Below, piece by piece: positions 17,799-25,383 of a DNA stretch of 25,383 bases. Numbering within the stretch: position 1 is the stretch's first letter; every line of letters starts with the position of its first letter. Source of the stretch: Branchiostoma floridae (lineage: Eukaryota > Chordata > Leptocardii > Amphioxiformes > Branchiostomatidae); contig NC_049991.1 in the NCBI RefSeq assembly GCF_000003815.2, positions 5,659,867 to 5,685,249 of the forward strand. The letters are read 5' to 3'. The notes under the pieces are model-generated. The model ran no database searches. It had not been told where the DNA came from and worked only from the letters and a program-made list of their open reading frames with translations. Position numbers and translations under genes: made by a program.

Positions 17799-17882
17799 AC
17801 TCATGTTATGTCCCTCCCAAAACACTGGACCTCTAGGTTTTGAGATAAGTACTCTTACCACACGGCCACACAATGCCAGAGT
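17799..17882 (-). mobile_element. Degraded tRNA-like SINE head
   Basis: On the minus strand GGCCGTGTGGTAAGAGTAC (A-box region), ATCTCAAAACCTAGAGGTCC and GGGAGGGACATAACATGAG are laid out like a Leu/Ser-type tRNA head. The expected GGTTCGAATCC between GGTCC and GGGAGGG is largely lost. Confidence 0.45.
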
Positions 17883-18187
17883 CGCAGACGGTGACAAAAC
17901 TTTTTCATGACTAAATAAAAGTGACAGATCTTTTAAACGTTTGAAAAGAGCCCGTTCCTGGAATCCTTTTTTTTTCGTCTGAAAAAGTGAAGCTTCTCTC
18001 ATACGGAACGTGACAAATGTTATATAAAGGCCGTGCCTAATGTATAAATGAGAATTTTTTCAAGTACGCTTTGCTTGAAACTATTTCTGAAGTCATTGTG
18101 GATCAATTTGAACTGTGATCACCAATATAAAAATTGAAATTATCCAAATTTGATTTTATTTTGACCAAATCTAGTCTTTTTCAGTGA
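17883..18187. other. Non-coding stretch
   Basis: AT-rich, no gene and no clear repeat. T runs near 17967 and 18158-18195 precede the next SINE tail. Confidence 0.4.
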
Positions 18188-18474
18188 TTTTTTTTCTAAT
18201 TTTTTTCTTGACGACGAGGACAATGTAACACTGCACTCAAGTTAGCAACTTAAATTAACAGTGCCACCTACACAGTACATATAGAAGGTATAGGTAGCAT
18301 TTTGCCTCCCTGACGGAAGTCAGGGGCCTATTTTATACACCTTGGTGAAGTGAGGAAGGTCGTGTAAGGTGCCGTTCCAATGGGCACAACGTCGGGGACA
18401 CTGCGGGTATCGAACTCGGGACCTCTAGATTCCAAGCCGAACGCTCTACCAGTCACGCCACACACGACGCCTCC
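18188..18474 (-). mobile_element. tRNA-derived SINE, family A (copy 4)
   Basis: Minus-strand head GGCGTCGTGTGTGGCGTGAC, TGGTAGAGCGTTCGGCTTGG and CCGAGTTCGATACCCGC. Then GACGTTGTGCCC, TTCACCAAGGTGTATAAAAT, GACTTCCGTCAGGGAGGC and the tail CATTGTCCTCGTCGTCAAG with A-rich stretches. It is the longest and most complete family A copy here. Confidence 0.88.
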
Positions 18475-19546
18475 AATTGCCAATGATTGAGTAAATGTTT
18501 TTAATGTAAAAGAAAATGGTCGCCAACGCCGCTTTGTCTTGTTCTGTTTCCTACAAAGAGGAAATGAGCCAATAAAAAGAATCTAGAAACGAAAAACCTA
18601 ATTGTGGAAATGCACGTATTCTTAATAATATTTGCGCCAACACAAATGAAAAGGAAATTTGAATTAGAGTACACGTCATGGCATCGTAGCCGTTGCTGAG
18701 GACAGCAGGTTAAATCAGATCAAACGTAATTTTTTTTGGTGGAATATTATCTGTTGAGCTACACTTGAGAGTAGATTATTTACTTGTTTGGCGTCATTTT
18801 TTTCTTTTTCTTTCATATTCCTTATTCCCTTCCTTCTTTCTGTTTTTTCTTTCTTTGTTTCCTTGATTAACTCTTATTTTCACCCTTGATGGCGAATGTC
18901 ATGAGCGAATGCAAAGTAGAAAACAACAAGAGCTATCCAAAGATAGCATTTCAAAACGATATCGTGTTCTTCAAGAGATTTTCTTCATTGAGTAAAAAAA
19001 CAAATGTGCTCACGAATCTCACCCATAAAATAACATGACACTGCATATATTCGCCTTTATACCACGACTTTCATAAATGTGAAATATATTTGAATCTGCG
19101 GAAAATATGTTATTGTGTGAATCATACAAATGAAATGTTGTATAATGCTAGACCTAACTGACCCGTATCTTCCAGAGTTGTTTCATCAATCTTGTCCTGT
19201 CGTCGACTATCTCATCTTAGCACTTTTCAACACATCATTCTCATGAATGCCTCATTAACGTGTCGCCTAGTTTTCCCTGAATTTCAAGATTTCTTTTACA
19301 GATGTAGCATCAAGATGCCCATAATGAAGTTCTTACAATGCAAGTTGAAAGACCTGGATATCTATGTCCACGAATGTATCATGTTCTAAATCATATCAAG
19401 TAAGGCCAGACGTGGACACCAAACTGATAGAATGGGTGTTATCTACGCGCGCATTGATTTTGGGTGCAGTTTGTGGAAAAACAACCTCAGGCGTTTAACA
19501 GATAGGTAACACAGCCTGTCAATGCCCCCAACGGTGCGGTGATTAC
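18475..19546. other. Long non-coding stretch
   Basis: No gene is supported. A polypyrimidine tract (CTTT/CTTC-rich) occupies about 18798-18870. The 65-codon frame at 19192-19389 is featureless. Confidence 0.4.
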
Positions 19547-19976
19547 GGGGTGGGTACCGGTATAATGAAAACCGTTTTTCTTCTTGTTGGACTGGTCCAG
19601 AAAAACCGGACCTGAACAATATCAGCAGACCGGATGTTGGACTGATTCGAAAATGAACAGATTATATCGGTAGGCGTTGTTTGGGGGCTTATAGGGCCAA
19701 GAAAGGGCGAAAAAGACAGCCATTCTACCAAGCCTCTACGGTCAAAAACAGAGGCAGTTAGTGTTGCCTACATGAAGATAGGGTTTTAAAACGCCAATGA
19801 ACTTCGGATACTCAACCAAATAGTATCCTCTGTAGCGAAATAAACCATTGTTCAGAGTGTCGGCCATTCACAAGTTTTCACGGATAATTAGGTCCAGGTT
19901 CAGGTCTAGACCTGGACCTGATTGTCTGGACCTGGACCGCACCTGGACCTGAATTTTCTGTACCGGTACCCACCCC
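19547..19976. mobile_element. 430-bp MITE with 16-bp perfect inverted ends
   Basis: GGGGTGGGTACCGGTA at 19547-19562 is exactly inverted at 19961-19976. TA occurs just outside both ends (19544-19545, one base away, and 19977-19978), weakly suggesting a TA target duplication. The right third carries alternating GGTCCAGGT / ACCTGGACC words that can fold on themselves (about 19892-19952). There is no transposase. Confidence 0.85.
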
Positions 19977-20275
19977 TAGTTGGTGAGCATTTATTCATTA
20001 CCATGTGTCTAACTTTTATTGAACAACCAAAGGAGCTTTTATACAGCATAAAAACTCCTTGAACAACCATACCGACTTTCACGAAACTGTCATAAGATGA
20101 CCGAAAATGATTTCAGCAAGGTTAGTATAGCCTATACTTCAAGCACCCTGGCTAATCCTACTCCACACTGTTTTATTGAATGCATATTCATTATTGTTGT
20201 ATTCTTGTCTTGTATGTTTTTATATTTATTGTTGTCCGTTGATATGGGCCTAAAATATAACTGATTTAACATAGG
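19977..20275. other. Non-coding stretch with a small hairpin
   Basis: It holds an imperfect hairpin AAGGAGCTTTTAT / ATAAAAACTCCTT (20030-20060, 5-nt loop, one mismatch) flanked by the direct repeat TTGAACAACCA (20019-20029 and 20059-20069). Nothing else is recognised. Confidence 0.6.
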
Positions 20276-20512
20276 ATGTTGGATTCCTCTTTTGCACAAC
20301 CAGTTGTGTCTCTCATCGGGTTATATTTCAATGCTTATCAGACATCTTCTTCAGAGATGCTGACTGGATTGCTGCTTCACGCCACAATGTGTAGCCGATG
20401 TAGGTGGCGCTTTTGTGGCGAGGGCATAATCTCATACGTGGCTATGTTTGTATCCCCCTCGTCCCGGTTCATCACTGGGGCTGACTTTCTTATCCAAACA
20501 AACTCCTTGTGA
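20276..20512 (+). pseudogene. Possible short-chain dehydrogenase C-terminal fragment
   Basis: A 78-codon plus frame. Its last ~30 residues include WRFCGEGIISYVAMF and VSPSSRFITGADFLI. Classical SDR enzymes end with R-F-x-x-x-E-(D/E)-I-A-x-x-V-x-F-L-x-S-x-x-S-x-(F/Y)-(I/V)-T-G-x-x-(I/L)-x-V-D-G-G, and this follows that spacing well up to the T-G box. The closing V-D-G-G is absent (QTNSL then stop). The catalytic Tyr-x-x-x-Lys and the nucleotide-binding Gly motif are not in the window. It could be a stray last exon or a decayed retrocopy; similarity by chance remains possible. Confidence 0.3.
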
Positions 20513-20835
20513 TAAGATCACTCTGTACATCATGGACGATATACACTGGGGGAGGTATTAGAGGAGGGGGTCGGCCTAAAGGACTACAACTAGTCAACTT
20601 GCTAGCCGCCATGCTAGATAGAGATGCATGGTCGGACATCGTTAATGGCACCTCATATGAGGATGAACTGAACTGGACTGATACACTGGGAACTTCAGCG
20701 ATCGCTGTAAAAGGGGAAATGTTCGCGGGATTTTATTTCGCGGTGGGGCAAATGGGAAGATACGTTTTATTAATGAAAGTGATGGGTTTCATGTGTATGA
20801 AGCTATTCATTGGTGATTGCAATTTTCTTCCCTAA
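20509..20835 (+). pseudogene. Possible LINE ORF2 C-terminal remnant
   Basis: A 108-codon plus frame containing GGGIRGGGRPKG near residue 15-25 and AAMLDRDAWSDIVNG near residue 33-48. The R-G-x-x-x-R-P-K...D-R-x-x-W-x-x-(I/L)-V combination is typical of the ORF2 end of several non-LTR retrotransposons, as in the clearer copy at 22225-22410. The spacing between the two motifs is shorter than usual and the frame continues for 60 unrelated residues, so this is tentative. Confidence 0.35.
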
Positions 20836-21622
20836 GTGATATAACTAAGCGCAACATTAACAGTTAAATATGCGACAGCGCTTCAAATGAAAATGAATTT
20901 TCACAACTTCAGGACTCATTCTAAGCAGTAGATGACATATGGTCTTAATACCCGCGTTACACACATTCAGCATCAAGGTCAACACCAATTCCAAGTTGAA
21001 AAATAAAAGGACAACATTGCAGTTGAAACGAGGTGGTAGGCGGGTAGAAGGTGGTTTTAAGTTCGCGTGGAGGAGGTCATCGCAAAAAAAAAACATCTTT
21101 CATTTTACTGTATGTGAATTGTATGCTATTTTTGCAGTATCTCCTATCTACGAACCAGGGTGCATCCAACATATGCGCTAACACTCTCGGACACTGCCGG
21201 ACTATAACTACCCGCTTATCTTAAAAGTTCCCATAAAACACTCAACAGTTGCGGGTGATAGTACGTACTAGACTTTGTAGAGTACACCTATTAGAATATA
21301 TAGACACTTCATAACTCTTCAATGCACTTCTTCTCCAATATATGATATCATTGCCCCGTTCAAGAGCACTCTACCATCCATAATGTACCGGCCGTAACGT
21401 ACGTATGTCCAACACGACAGACAAGGCCACGGGATTTTGGACGTCAGAGGAGGAGTTATTTCAGACAGTTTTGATCTAATCGAAAAGTAATGTAGGCTAA
21501 GTAATGATCTTAACTCTCTGTAACTCTTTAGGATGCTTCTGTAAAAGGTTTACAGGATAAGGGTTTACATATGTTTCTTGATTTAGATTTCAGCATTCTA
21601 TCTAATCGACATCTACCCAGGG
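20836..21622. other. Long non-coding stretch
   Basis: No gene is supported. The frames at 20857-21096 (minus) and 20939-21181 (plus) are overlapping antisense frames without domains. No inverted or tandem repeat was noticed. Confidence 0.4.
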
Positions 21623-21844
21623 GGCCAGCCAGAATCGGGCAGCTAGGACAGTTTATTTGGTGGTCCAAGACAGTCAGGCCCGCCGATCTCCTATTAGCGC
21701 CCCGGAGAGTTTAAGCTCGATGAGGGAAAGGGGTAGTGATAACTCCTTCGAGCTTAATCTCCCCGGAACGCTAATGTGAGATCGGCGGACCGACTGTCTT
21801 GTGTCCCCGAACAAAACTCGCTAGCTACCCGATCCTGTCTGGCC
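21623..21844. repeat. Long hairpin: ~97-bp inverted arms, 27-nt loop
   Basis: The left arm 21623-21720 pairs with the right arm 21748-21844. The arms share, in order, GGCCAG, ATCGGG, AGCTAG, AAGACAGTC, CCGCCGATCTC, ATTAGCG, CCGG and TTAAGCTCGA, with scattered mismatches (roughly 80% pairing by eye). No flanking target duplication is clear. It could be a foldback MITE or a hairpin RNA source. Confidence 0.88.
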
Positions 21845-21879
21845 TCCAGGTCCAGGGTATATTTTACAGGGAGAGTACT

Positions 21880-22025
21880 ACCACCCCCCCCCCCATTTTA
21901 GTACTCGAGACGTCCCTTCCGAAAGACGGATGCAGCCCCAACCGAGATGCCCAATCCATGGTTGAACCGGGTTTCCCAGTTGCCAATTAATTGGAACCTG
22001 TAGCTCAACTGTGAGACTGCTGCCA
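21880..22025 (-). mobile_element. Family C tRNA-SINE (copy 3, uninterrupted)
   Basis: Plus-strand reading: poly-C run, ATTTTAGTACTCGAGACGTC, CGAAAGACGGATGCAGCCCC, CCCAGTTGCCAATTAATTGG, then AGCTCAACTGTGAGACTGC. This is the reference order used to recognise the split copy at 3535-4480. Confidence 0.7.
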
Positions 22026-22049
22026 GTTTGTGAATGTCTGCAACAAATT

Positions 22050-22102
22050 AGGCGATGTCCCTGTAGCTCACTGGTAGCAGCCTCACAGTTGAGCTCCTGG
22101 TT
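22050..22102 (+). mobile_element. Family C SINE head, plus strand
   Basis: GTCCCTGTAGCTCACTGG, TAGCAGCCTCACAGTTGAGC and CTGGTTCTAATTTG form the tRNA-like A-box and B-box pair of family C. It lies 25-30 bp from the minus-strand head of copy 3, giving a head-to-head palindrome. Confidence 0.7.
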
Positions 22103-22219
22103 CTAATTTGTCCATTATTTTCTGTACCCTATGCCCAAGAATTGACGAGTGACTAGATAATTAGGAAACTTAGTATTGCACAAAGGTAGTGGGACAGAGA
22201 TTTGAAATAGTGATGTGAA

Positions 22220-22416
22220 GTGACGTTCTGCTGTGGACTCCCAAACATGGTCATGCAAGCAGAGGTAGACCAAGCAAAACATATGTACATGTACATCAAC
22301 TTTGTGAAGATACTCTCTGCTCGGCAAAAGAACTACCCAAGGCTATGGAGGATAGGGAAGGATGGAGGAAGAGAGTCATGGCCATCCGTACAACCAGCAC
22401 ACCCGGATGATGATGA
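22220..22416 (+). mobile_element. 5'-truncated LINE, 3' end with 9-bp TSD
   Basis: The insert is bounded by TGATGTGAA at 22211-22219 and 22417-22425. Units B, C and D of the surrounding array have the single uninterrupted version near 22790, 23264 and 24257. It consists of 61 codons of ORF2 C-terminus, a stop and a (TGA)n tail, with no further 3' UTR. Confidence 0.9.
22225..22410 (+). pseudogene. LINE ORF2 C-terminus, intact frame fragment
   Basis: 61 codons in one frame: LLWTPKHGHASRGRPSKTYV at the start, LCEDTLCSAKELPKAMEDRE in the middle and GWRKRVMAIRTTSTPG at the end, then TGA running into TGATGATGAT. The order (L-W-x-P-x-H-G-x-x-x-R-G-R-P-x-K-T, then E-D-T, then M-x-D-R-x-x-W-R-x-R-V) is the standard carboxy end of invertebrate non-LTR retrotransposon ORF2, downstream of the reverse transcriptase. 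The frame is uninterrupted, which suggests a fairly recent insertion. The start is only the truncation point. Confidence 0.88.
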
Positions 22417-23040
22417 TGATGTGAATTTCCACTTCATATTTCAAGAAACATGGAAGACTGTAGTTTCAGTTGTCAGTTGAGTTCCAACTGAAATATACCT
22501 GTTGCTGTTTTCTCCCTGATCTTTATTACAGACAGAAATGTTCGAAATTCGCATTTCACCTTTAACTCGTTCGTTTACTGATAAAGATATTAAAGTACTC
22601 ACAGTTTGTAAAGTAGACATTTAAATAAGGTCATTTGGTAAAATGGGGTAATGGTTAGATACATTCGTATCAGCCATACTGTGTGCCCAAGGATTGATGA
22701 GCTCGAGTGAATAGTTCCTCAAGACATTTTACATAATGGTGGACAAAGGTTATATAAATAACGAAAGTGGGATAGAGATTTGAAATAGTGATGCGAATTT
22801 CCATTGCATATCTCAGGAAACACGGAAGGCTCTTGTTTCAGTTGTCAGTTGAGTTCATCCTTTGATGCATGGTTCTAGATGTAGCTAAGATATAATTACT
22901 CTTGTTTACTCCCTGCTTTTTTATTGCAGACAGAAATGTTGGAAAAATTCGCCCTTTACCTTTAATAACTTACATAATGACATTAAAACACTCACAGTTT
23001 ACAAAGTAAGACATTTTAGATAGGTCATTTGGTAAAGTAG

Positions 23041-23125
23041 AACGCTATGGGGGACAGAGAAGTCTGGAAGGAGAGGGTGGACTTGGTCCGGGCAAGCAGC
23101 CCGCGATGATGATGATGATGATGAG
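23041..23125 (+). mobile_element. Severely truncated LINE 3' end with (TGA)n tail
   Basis: Frame 23044-23109 reads AMGDREVWKERV then DLVRASSPR and stops at TGA, running directly into six further TGA/ATG repeats. It is the same family, or a close relative, of the insert at 22220 (AMEDREGWRKRV). Only ~22 codons remain. The surrounding GACATTT(T/G)AGATAGG(TCATTTGGTA) occurs on both sides, which may be a pre-existing sub-repeat rather than a TSD. Confidence 0.8.
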
Positions 23126-24009
23126 TGAGACATTTGAGATAGGTCATTTGGTATCAGCCACACTATTTGCCCAAGAATTATTGAGTGACTAGGTACTGAA
23201 GAAACTTTACATAATGTTGCAAAAAGGTTAGGCTATGAAAGGGGTGGAGATTTAAAATGTAATGTGAGTTACCATTGCATATCTCAAGTAACATGTTGGA
23301 CTCTTGTTTCAGTTGTCAGTTGTGTTCATCATATGATACATGGTTCTAGATGAAACTAAGATATAATTACTGTTGTTTTCACCCTGCTTTCTTTATCGCA
23401 GACAGAAATGTTGGAAAAATTCGCACTTCACATTTTGCTTGTTGGTTTGCTGATAAAGATATTACAGTAATCACAGTTTGTAAAGTAGACATTTAAAGTA
23501 GGTCATTTGACAAAGTAGGACATTTCAAGAGTTCGATATATTCGTATCATGCGCATGTATCTTTAAGAAAGCACCTTCACTAATAACCGTCATGGAGTGT
23601 CAAGAGATCATTATTTTCTGTGCCGTAGGTCTTCTGCCGGATAATTAACGAGGAACTAGGGAGCGGCAACAATGACAAGAGTGTGTGGGCGTACCCACAT
23701 GCGTTTGAAAAATGTTGTTAACGGGAAATGAAACTCCTCGAAATGAACATCAACACATATGAGCATCTCGTAGCAAACAGGACTCCCTCAAGGCAGGAAG
23801 TTATATAAAAAGAGAAACGGGGGTGGGGGTGTAGAAAAGCAGACTTTCCTCAGAACTCAAATGTTAACCCTTAAACTGCCAGAGTTTCAGCCCTATAAAA
23901 TGCTATCAGTGCCATAGTTGGCCGCTGACTTCCAAAAAGAACCCCCCCCCCCCTCCGAACAATACCGAAGTCCCTAACTTCCGGGGTTCGTGCGCTACAC
24001 GCGCACAAA

Positions 24010-24132
24010 GCTGCTACTTCGCAGGTATACGCTAGAGGTCCGGGGTTCAATTCCAGTCTTGTGCCCTATGGAAAGGCAGTTTTAATACTAGATAGAAAGA
24101 AAGAAATAAAGAAATAAAGAAATAAAGAAATA

Positions 24133-24208
<76 letters not shown>

Positions 24209-24212
24209 AAAA
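24010..24212 (+). mobile_element. tRNA-like SINE fragment with AAAG tail
   Basis: GAGGTCCGGGGTTCAATTCC is a good B-box. It is followed by TTGTGCCCTATGGAAAGGCA, similar to the family A core, and a tail that expands into an AAAG microsatellite. The A-box side is poorly preserved. Confidence 0.6.
24094..24211. repeat. AAAG / AAAT microsatellite
   Basis: About 118 bp of GAAA repeats. The first part alternates GAAATAAA, then about 20 pure GAAA units. An 81-codon minus frame here is only Phe/Leu/Ser repeat translation. Confidence 0.97.
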
Positions 24213-24482
24213 AGGCATAAGGTTAGCGAATGAGAGTTGAATAGAGATGTGAAATAGCGATTTGAATTTCCATTGTTTCCATTTAGGAAACGTGGAAGAC
24301 AGTTGTTTCAATTAAGCTCTTCCTACGATGCGTAGTTCCAGATGTAGCTAAAATATGCACACTTCTTTTCTCCCTGTTTCCTTCATTATATACAGACACA
24401 ATGGAACAGCTTGCCTTTTTACCTTTATTCATACATTCACATTAAGACATTGGCGTCTTTGGTTATCATATGCGTTATTTAA

Positions 24483-24942
24483 GCCCCTTTCACACGAGAA
24501 GTGGAATCAGTCGAAATGCCGTCAGAATGACTATTCTTTGAATATTTCTGGGAATTCATAGTGTATTCTAGAAATTCTCGCCTCTTTCCAGATATCTCTG
24601 CCCGTTCTTGGGACCATCACGAATGTTTTGTCATGCTCAAACCTTTCGAGGTGCATTTAACGTCGAGAAACATCGAACGGCATTCAAAGTGTATTCTAAC
24701 TAAATGCTAACTGCAGTAATGACCGCATTCTACGGCATTCCAACATTATTCGAAACATTCTGATCTCATTCGACGGAGAACCGAATCGGCAGGCCACTTC
24801 GAATCCTGCGAAGAATGTGGTCAAAGGAATATCTGGAAAGCAATGAGAATGTCTAGAATGCACTACAAAAAAAAAAAACAGTAATAGGCAAAGAACATTT
24901 ATTCTGACGTTATTTGGGCGCATTCCTTTTCGTGTGAAGAGG
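24483..24942. mobile_element. Foldback MITE with ~115-bp inverted arms
   Basis: The left arm (24483-24599) starts CCCCTTTCACACGAGAAG and the right arm (24829-24942), inverted, starts CCTCTTCACACGAAAAGG. Both then contain CGTCAGAAT, ATTCTTTG-like, GTG(T/C)ATTCTAGA and TTTCCAGATAT in the same order. GAATG/CATTC words are frequent throughout. A further similar end, AGTGTGAAGGCCC, sits at 25040-25052, so the element may extend to 25052 or be nested. No frame has domain content and no target duplication was established. Confidence 0.75.
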
Positions 24943-25210
24943 ATATAAAGTCCATTTGGAATTTCCACCCGAATGTGGCACGAATTTTGCAAACTCTTCA
25001 TTCCGGCTGGTTCTGCTTGACTCCTGCTAATTCGGTTTTAGTGTGAAGGCCCTATAATTTTGTAATACTTTCAGTTGCATAAGCATTGATACATTTGAAT
25101 AAAAACATTTAGACATTACAGTATTCACAAATTCATTTCCACGCAATCAATGAAATGGGACCAATCAGATTACTGTCATCAATAGCTTTCATTTAGTAAA
25201 GTAGGACAGG

Positions 25211-25383
25211 TGTTAAATATGATCGTTTCAACGCGTCATAGGCATAAAGCCTGGGTAAATACATTCCTTTTACTACGTTTTCTAGGTCAATAGGTAATTA
25301 TGAAAGTGTTACCTGATTTAGATCTTAATTAAGGTCGAGATACATGGGAAGTGTGTGATTTTCAAATGGGAAGATCTCGAGAA
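25211..25383. other. Non-coding end of window
   Basis: AT-rich, beyond the last tandem unit; nothing recognised. Confidence 0.4.

Larger units (their letters stand above)
22103..25210. repeat. Four diverged tandem units (0.4-0.6 kb before insertions)
   Basis: Units begin near 22103, 22665, 23150 and 23607. Shared anchors in order are: CCCAAG(A/G)ATT, TTACATAATG, GAGATTTGAAATAG, CATTGCATATCTCA, TTTCAGTTGTCAGTTG, ATGGTTCTAGATG, a pyrimidine-rich tract ending CAG, ACAGAAATGTT, ATAAAGATATTA, CACAGTTTGTAAAGTAGACA and GGTCATTTG. Unit A holds a LINE end, unit B another, and unit D a SINE with AAAG microsatellite plus a foldback MITE. Confidence 0.85.

Noticed and set aside
18798-18870. Polypyrimidine tract as a splice acceptor region
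   Set aside because: No coding segment follows, and the sequence is simple CTTT-type low complexity.
22460-22500. Hairpin TTTCAGTTG/CAACTGAAA as a microRNA precursor
   Set aside because: The right arm is not kept in the other three tandem units and the stem is only 9 bp.
24066-24311. Minus-strand 81-codon frame rich in Phe/Leu/Ser
   Set aside because: It is a translation of the AAAG microsatellite.

Overview
This is a eukaryotic, essentially non-coding window made of interleaved transposable-element remnants and local tandem duplications. No complete protein-coding gene, intact tRNA, rRNA or snRNA gene is supported. The mix suggests an invertebrate deuterostome, most likely a lancelet (Branchiostoma): AT-rich DNA, several tRNA-derived SINE families, Penelope-like elements (PLEs), truncated LINE 3' ends with (TGA)n tails, TTAA- and TA-flanked MITEs, minisatellites, and a 100-N scaffold gap. 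The taxon is an inference from repeat style and was not checked by any search.

Layout. 1-2.1 kb: fragment of a palindromic GGTCCAGGT-type element, a 3-copy ~109-bp tandem repeat, and a minus-strand tRNA-SINE (family B) with a 59-bp duplication. 3.5-4.5 kb: a nested set, in which a family C SINE is split by a mariner-like MITE and by a family A SINE with an 11-bp target-site duplication (TSD); the N gap follows. 5.4-6.2 kb: a nuclear-receptor-like DR1 site and a second family A SINE. 8.5-9.5 kb: a 946-bp piggyBac-type MITE (TTAA flanks, 16-bp perfect inverted ends) carrying five TGACGTCA palindromes. 9.66-10.08 kb: a PLE terminal hairpin fragment and a 7-unit ~51-bp minisatellite with CACGTG in every unit. 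10.5-11.45 kb: a GC-richer block dense in ACGTGC/CGTACGGT motifs with a TATA box and three CCAAT boxes. 11.96-12.5 kb: PLE remnant with a GIY-YIG-type C-terminal frame and a hammerhead-like hairpin.

12.69-16.55 kb: an array of about five 0.37-0.5 kb units, interrupted by a CR1-like LINE fragment, a 457-bp family B SINE, a family A SINE and a family D SINE. Neighbouring units show the empty sites for most of these insertions. 17.1-17.5 kb: a second PLE tail with its hairpin, abutting a family C SINE. 17.8-18.5 kb: two more SINEs. 19.5-20.0 kb: a 430-bp MITE with GGGGTGGGTACCGGTA ends. 20.3-20.8 kb: two frames that recall a short-chain dehydrogenase C-terminus and a LINE ORF2 end. 21.62-21.84 kb: a ~97-bp-arm hairpin. 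21.88-22.1 kb: two family C SINE heads in head-to-head orientation.

22.1-25.2 kb: four diverged tandem units, each with a pyrimidine-rich/AG stretch followed by ACAGA(A)ATG. They are interrupted by two LINE 3' ends, a SINE with an AAAG microsatellite, and a foldback MITE. The features do not work together as a pathway. The clearest story is insertion chronology: tandem duplication gave several copies of a target, and later retroelement insertions hit single copies, leaving the others as empty-site controls.
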